The notes under the pieces: model-generated
What the model was told of the DNA's origin: nothing
The model's database searches: none
What the model saw: the letters and a program-made list of their open reading frames with translations, nothing else
In this document: in pieces, positions 16,901 through 19,251 of the stretch
Layout: each line of letters opens with the position of its first letter
Position numbering within the stretch: the stretch's first letter is position 1
Assembly: GCA_947037905.1 (NCBI GenBank)
Contig: CAMQUX010000006.1
Span: forward strand, 1-19,251
DNA length: 19,251 nt
Direction: 5' to 3'
Origin: an uncultured Desulfovibrionaceae bacterium
GTDB lineage: Bacteria; Desulfobacterota; Desulfovibrionia; Desulfovibrionales; Desulfovibrionaceae
Program-made: the position numbers and the translations under genes

Positions 16901-18088
16901 CCAGCTGGTTCTCGTTTACTTGTGGAAAATGGACAAGAAGTTAAAAAAGGTGAAACTGTTGCAGAATGGGATCCTTTTAACGAACCTTCCATAACAGACG
17001 TATCAGGTATAATTAAATTTGTAGATTTAATAGATGGTGTGACTGTACAAGAAAAAATAGATGATATAACAAAACGTTCAACATATATAATCATGGAATA
17101 TCGTTCAACAAATCATCGTCCAACAGTTGCGATTGTTGATGATAAAGGTGAGCCAATTCTTCGTAAGGATACTAATCTCCCTGCTGTATTTGCAATGCCA
17201 GTTGGAACTCTTCTAATGGTAAAAAATGGAGATACAATTCACGCAGGGGATATATTTGCTCGTAAACCACGTGCAACATCTAAAACAAAAGATATTGTTG
17301 GTGGTCTACCTCGAGTTGCTGAACTATTTGAGTGTCGTAAACCAAAAGATCTAGCAGTACTTGCAGATATAGATGGTCTCATACGCTTTGGTTCAGAAAC
17401 AAAAGGTAAACGTAAGCTTATTATTACTCCAGAAGTAGGTAAAGAGATTGAATATCTTATTCCAAAAGGTAAGCACGTTATAATTCAGGAAGGTGACTTT
17501 GTAGAAGCTGGAGATTCCATAACAGAAGGAAGTGCAGATTTACATGATATCTTACGAGTTCGTGGCGATAAATATCTAGCAGCCTATCTTGTAGAAGAAG
17601 TACAAGAAGTATATCGTTTCCAAGGTGTTGGAATAAATGATAAACATATAGAAATAATTGTACGTCAAATGCTTAAAAAAGTAACAATAATAGAATCTGG
17701 CGAAACAGGTCTTCTACTTGGTCAACAAGTGGATAGAGCTATATTTGCTCAAGAAAACCAACTAGCACGCGAGAAGGGCTTACAGCCGGCTGTTGCAGAG
17801 ACTTTAGTTCTTGGTATAACCCAAGCGTCCTTGTCAACGAATTCATTCATCTCAGCTGCATCGTTCCAGGAAACCACAAAAGTGCTTACAGAAGCTGCTC
17901 TTCGTGGAAAAGCCGACCATTTACGTGGACTTAAAGAGAATGTTATTGTTGGTAGACTAATACCAGCAGGTACAGGATTCCGTCCATATATGAATGCAGG
18001 CATTCATGTTCCAGATCAGCCTGAAAGAGAAGATAAATTCTTAGATGGTTTAGAAGATTCTCCTCATATGGTAGGACAACAATTCTAA
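13928..18088 (+). CDS. rpoC: RNA polymerase beta' subunit
   Basis: RpoC forms the other half of the catalytic cleft, including clamp, bridge helix and trigger loop. The product has 1386 residues, close to E. coli's 1407. Zinc site 1 is C74, C76, C89, C92 ([19 protein letters not shown]). [21 protein letters not shown] lies near 340-360. The catalytic [16 protein letters not shown] has Mg-binding D465, D467 and D469. Zinc site 2 is C808, C882, C889 and C892 ([15 protein letters not shown]). The trigger loop [12 protein letters not shown] is at 922-933. The C-terminus contains the clamp and omega-contacting region with [18 protein letters not shown] and [17 protein letters not shown]. The start has GAGG 6 bases upstream. 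The gene ends the long cluster and is followed by a very strong terminator. Confidence 0.99.
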   Translation: [1386 protein letters not shown]

Positions 18089-18109
18089 GTTCATAAACTA
18101 AAGATACAC

Positions 18110-18156
18110 TATATAAAAAGCTCTGAATAATAATATTATTCAGAGCTTTTTATATA
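18110..18156 (+). terminator. Intrinsic terminator of the tuf-rpoC cluster
   Basis: This is a perfect inverted repeat of 23 bases per arm (18110-18132 with 18134-18156, single central base), 21 bases after the rpoC stop. The GC-bearing core is AGCTCTGAATA/TATTCAGAGCT, followed by TTTTTATATA. A shorter functional stem with a normal loop would form in RNA. Because A runs flank the other arm, it could also act on leftward transcripts. Confidence 0.93.
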
Positions 18157-18162
18157 GGTACT

Positions 18163-18192
18163 AGAATTAATTATTATTTAATAATTAATTCT
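18163..18192. repeat. Second palindrome after rpoC
   Basis: AGAATTAATTATT (18163-18175) pairs perfectly with AATAATTAATTCT (18180-18192) around loop ATTT. It is almost pure A/T, with no following U run, and lies 6 bases beyond the main terminator. It may be a backup terminator, a transcript-stabilising stem or a cruciform-prone AT palindrome. Confidence 0.6.
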
Positions 18193-18552
18193 TATAAGGT
18201 AATAATAGCTAAGAGAGAATTTATACAAGGTATGGGAATAATATTTTTCTGCCTAAGGCTTTATATTTTTGAAAAATATTTATGTATGTTCTATATATGA
18301 GCTAGATATAATATTTTCATGCAAAGGATATTTTAAACGCAAAGGATATTTTTTATATGAAGGTTAATAGTATTTTAAAAAATAGCTAGATTAATTTATT
18401 ATATATTTACTCAAATTGATAAAAAAATACTATAAAGAAGGAGTAACTAAGCTCGGATAATATAGGTGTTATTACTATGAATAAAAGTAGTTTTGCTTAA
18501 AAGAATAGTAACTCTGCGAGAATAAAGGATATTTAACTACAAATATAAATAA
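18193..18552. other. AT-rich spacer without a recognisable gene
   Basis: About 360 bases between the rpoC terminators and the yaaA terminator. Only very short reading frames occur, for example 18232-18300 (22 codons) and 18357-18389 (10 codons). A good Shine-Dalgarno AAGGAG at 18438-18443 has no start codon at a proper distance. Short direct repeats lie at 18321-18352. The base composition is even more AT-rich than the genes. It may be decayed sequence; I see no homology to name. Confidence 0.5.
18321..18352. repeat. Short direct repeats GCAAAGGATATTTT
   Basis: GCAAAGGATATTTT occurs at 18321-18334 and again at 18339-18352, an 18-base period. A shorter copy, AAAGGATATTT, lies at 18524-18534. 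The unit contains a Shine-Dalgarno-like AAAGGA. Function unknown; a small duplication in decaying DNA is the simplest reading. Confidence 0.55.
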
Positions 18553-18592
18553 TGAAAAAAGAAAAGACGAGCCTAGTAAAAGACTCGTCTTT
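18553..18592 (-). terminator. Intrinsic terminator of yaaA
   Basis: AAAGACGAG (18563-18571) and CTCGTCTTT (18584-18592) form a 9-bp stem with a 12-base loop. Read leftward, the stem is followed by a T-rich tail (complement of 18553-18562), as expected for the end of the yaaA transcript, 22 bases past its stop codon. Confidence 0.85.
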
Positions 18593-18613
18593 AAATGTAT
18601 TAACTATCTATTT

Positions 18614-19251
18614 TTATAAAAGAAGTTTTTGCTCAGGGCGGATGAAAATCCATTCTTCCTCAGAAGAATGCTCCTCAGAGAAGACATAATGCGCCAAATT
18701 GAAGTTTTGTAGGTCTTTAGGGATGGTAATCATATGTTTGACTGCATATCTTGCAAAAAGGCCTCTAGCGGTTTTTGTATGCATGGGGATAGTTTTTACT
18801 GAACCATCAGCAGCTTTTTCTTTAAATACGGGGGTTATTAATGATACACGGAGTAGTTTTTTTTGCAAAACTTTTGAAAATTCAAGAGAAGTAAGATTAA
18901 TGATAAGATCTGCATCAGCACTATTTACCGCTGCAGTAAGGTCTTTATCCCAGAAAGCATACAAATTATTCCCTTTATTGGTGATCAGAGGGGTATTCAT
19001 ATCTAACCTGTACGGTTGAATAAGATCCAAAGGTTTCAATAAGCCATAAAGACCAGAGATAATGTGCATATATTTCTGCGCAAAGAGAAGTTCTTCTTCA
19101 GAAAAAGAAGCAGGGTTTAAGCCAAGAAAAACAGCACCTGTATAAGAAAATATCGCCTGCCTTTGGTTCGCTGTTGGAATTTGTGGCGGTGAATCTTCAA
19201 ATTGCAGGTACTGTTTATAAACTTCTTTAGCTATTTTTGGGCTAATCTTCA
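18614..19251 (-). CDS. yaaA: YaaA family peroxide-stress protein, 3' part
   Basis: YaaA (UPF0246/DUF328) protects cells during hydrogen peroxide stress; in E. coli it lowers free iron and so limits Fenton damage. The frame is open from the right window edge to the stop at 18614, giving about 211 residues, against about 258 for E. coli. An internal Met at 19069 is not the start, because conserved sequence continues upstream: QRQAIFSYTGAVFLGLNP and FSEEELLFAQKYMHI, matching the family pattern of a YTGL-type block followed by FAQ. Then come ISGLYGLLKPLDLIQPYRLDM, LYAFWDKDLT, DLIINLTSLEFSKVL and KTARGLFARY. The C-terminus ends EEEWIFIRPEQKLLL. The start codon and promoter lie outside the window. 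It converges on rpoC, each with its own terminator. Confidence 0.92.
   Translation of the reverse strand, partial: KISPKIAKEVYKQYLQFEDSPPQIPTANQRQAIFSYTGAVFLGLNPASFSEEELLFAQKYMHIISGLYGLLKPLDLIQPYRLDMNTPLITNKGNNLYAFWDKDLTAAVNSADADLIINLTSLEFSKVLQKKLLRVSLITPVFKEKAADGSVKTIPMHTKTARGLFARYAVKHMITIPKDLQNFNLAHYVFSEEHSSEEEWIFIRPEQKLLL

Noticed and set aside
18232..18300. 22-codon hydrophobic reading frame after rpoC
   Set aside because: The purine-rich AAGG is only one base from the ATG, too close to work, and nothing in the product is recognisable.
18552..18692. Rightward short frame starting ATG 18552
   Set aside because: It runs through the yaaA terminator and the antisense of the yaaA 3' end, so it is a shadow.

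Overview
The window comes from an AT-rich bacterial chromosome and is almost entirely housekeeping. Several things point to a low-GC relative of Desulfovibrio, possibly Lawsonia-like. EF-Tu carries GHIDHGKT at its P-loop. The gene order tRNA-Thr, tRNA-Tyr, tRNA-Gly, tRNA-Thr, tuf, rpmG, tRNA-Trp, secE, nusG, rplKAJL, rpoBC is proteobacterial. RpoB and RpoC are full length and read like proteobacterial subunits. The placement rests on remembered family features, not on a search.

Left part (1-4053). The 3' part of hypE (NiFe hydrogenase maturation) runs rightward and converges on a leftward cluster; a symmetric terminator separates them. The leftward genes, in order of transcription, are a dus-family tRNA-dihydrouridine synthase, ispH (last step of the MEP isoprenoid pathway) and cheV (chemotaxis coupling protein with a receiver domain). 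A 22-bp tandem duplication lies upstream of cheV.

A 419-bp divergent spacer (4054-4472) holds a probable promoter facing each way and no convincing gene.

Central part (4473-18156). This is one long rightward information-processing cluster. Four tRNAs lead into tuf. A 49-codon rpmG follows, then tRNA-Trp, secE and nusG, the ribosomal stalk and L1/L11 genes, and finally the two large RNA polymerase subunits. RNA signals sit at the classical places: an L10-type leader before rplJ, a strong hairpin (partial attenuator) between rplL and rpoB, small hairpins in the rpoB leader and the rpoB-rpoC gap, and a 23-bp perfect inverted-repeat terminator after rpoC. Together the products cover translation elongation, ribosome assembly, transcription and its elongation factor, and membrane protein export.

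Right edge (18157-19251). An AT-rich, apparently non-coding stretch of about 400 bases has a second palindrome and short direct repeats. It is followed by the leftward 3' part of yaaA (peroxide-stress iron protein), which runs off the window.

I see no phage, insertion sequence, CRISPR array or defence or toxin system. I found no clearly new biological system. The items worth a second look are mostly RNA-level structures and small oddities in the conserved cluster.
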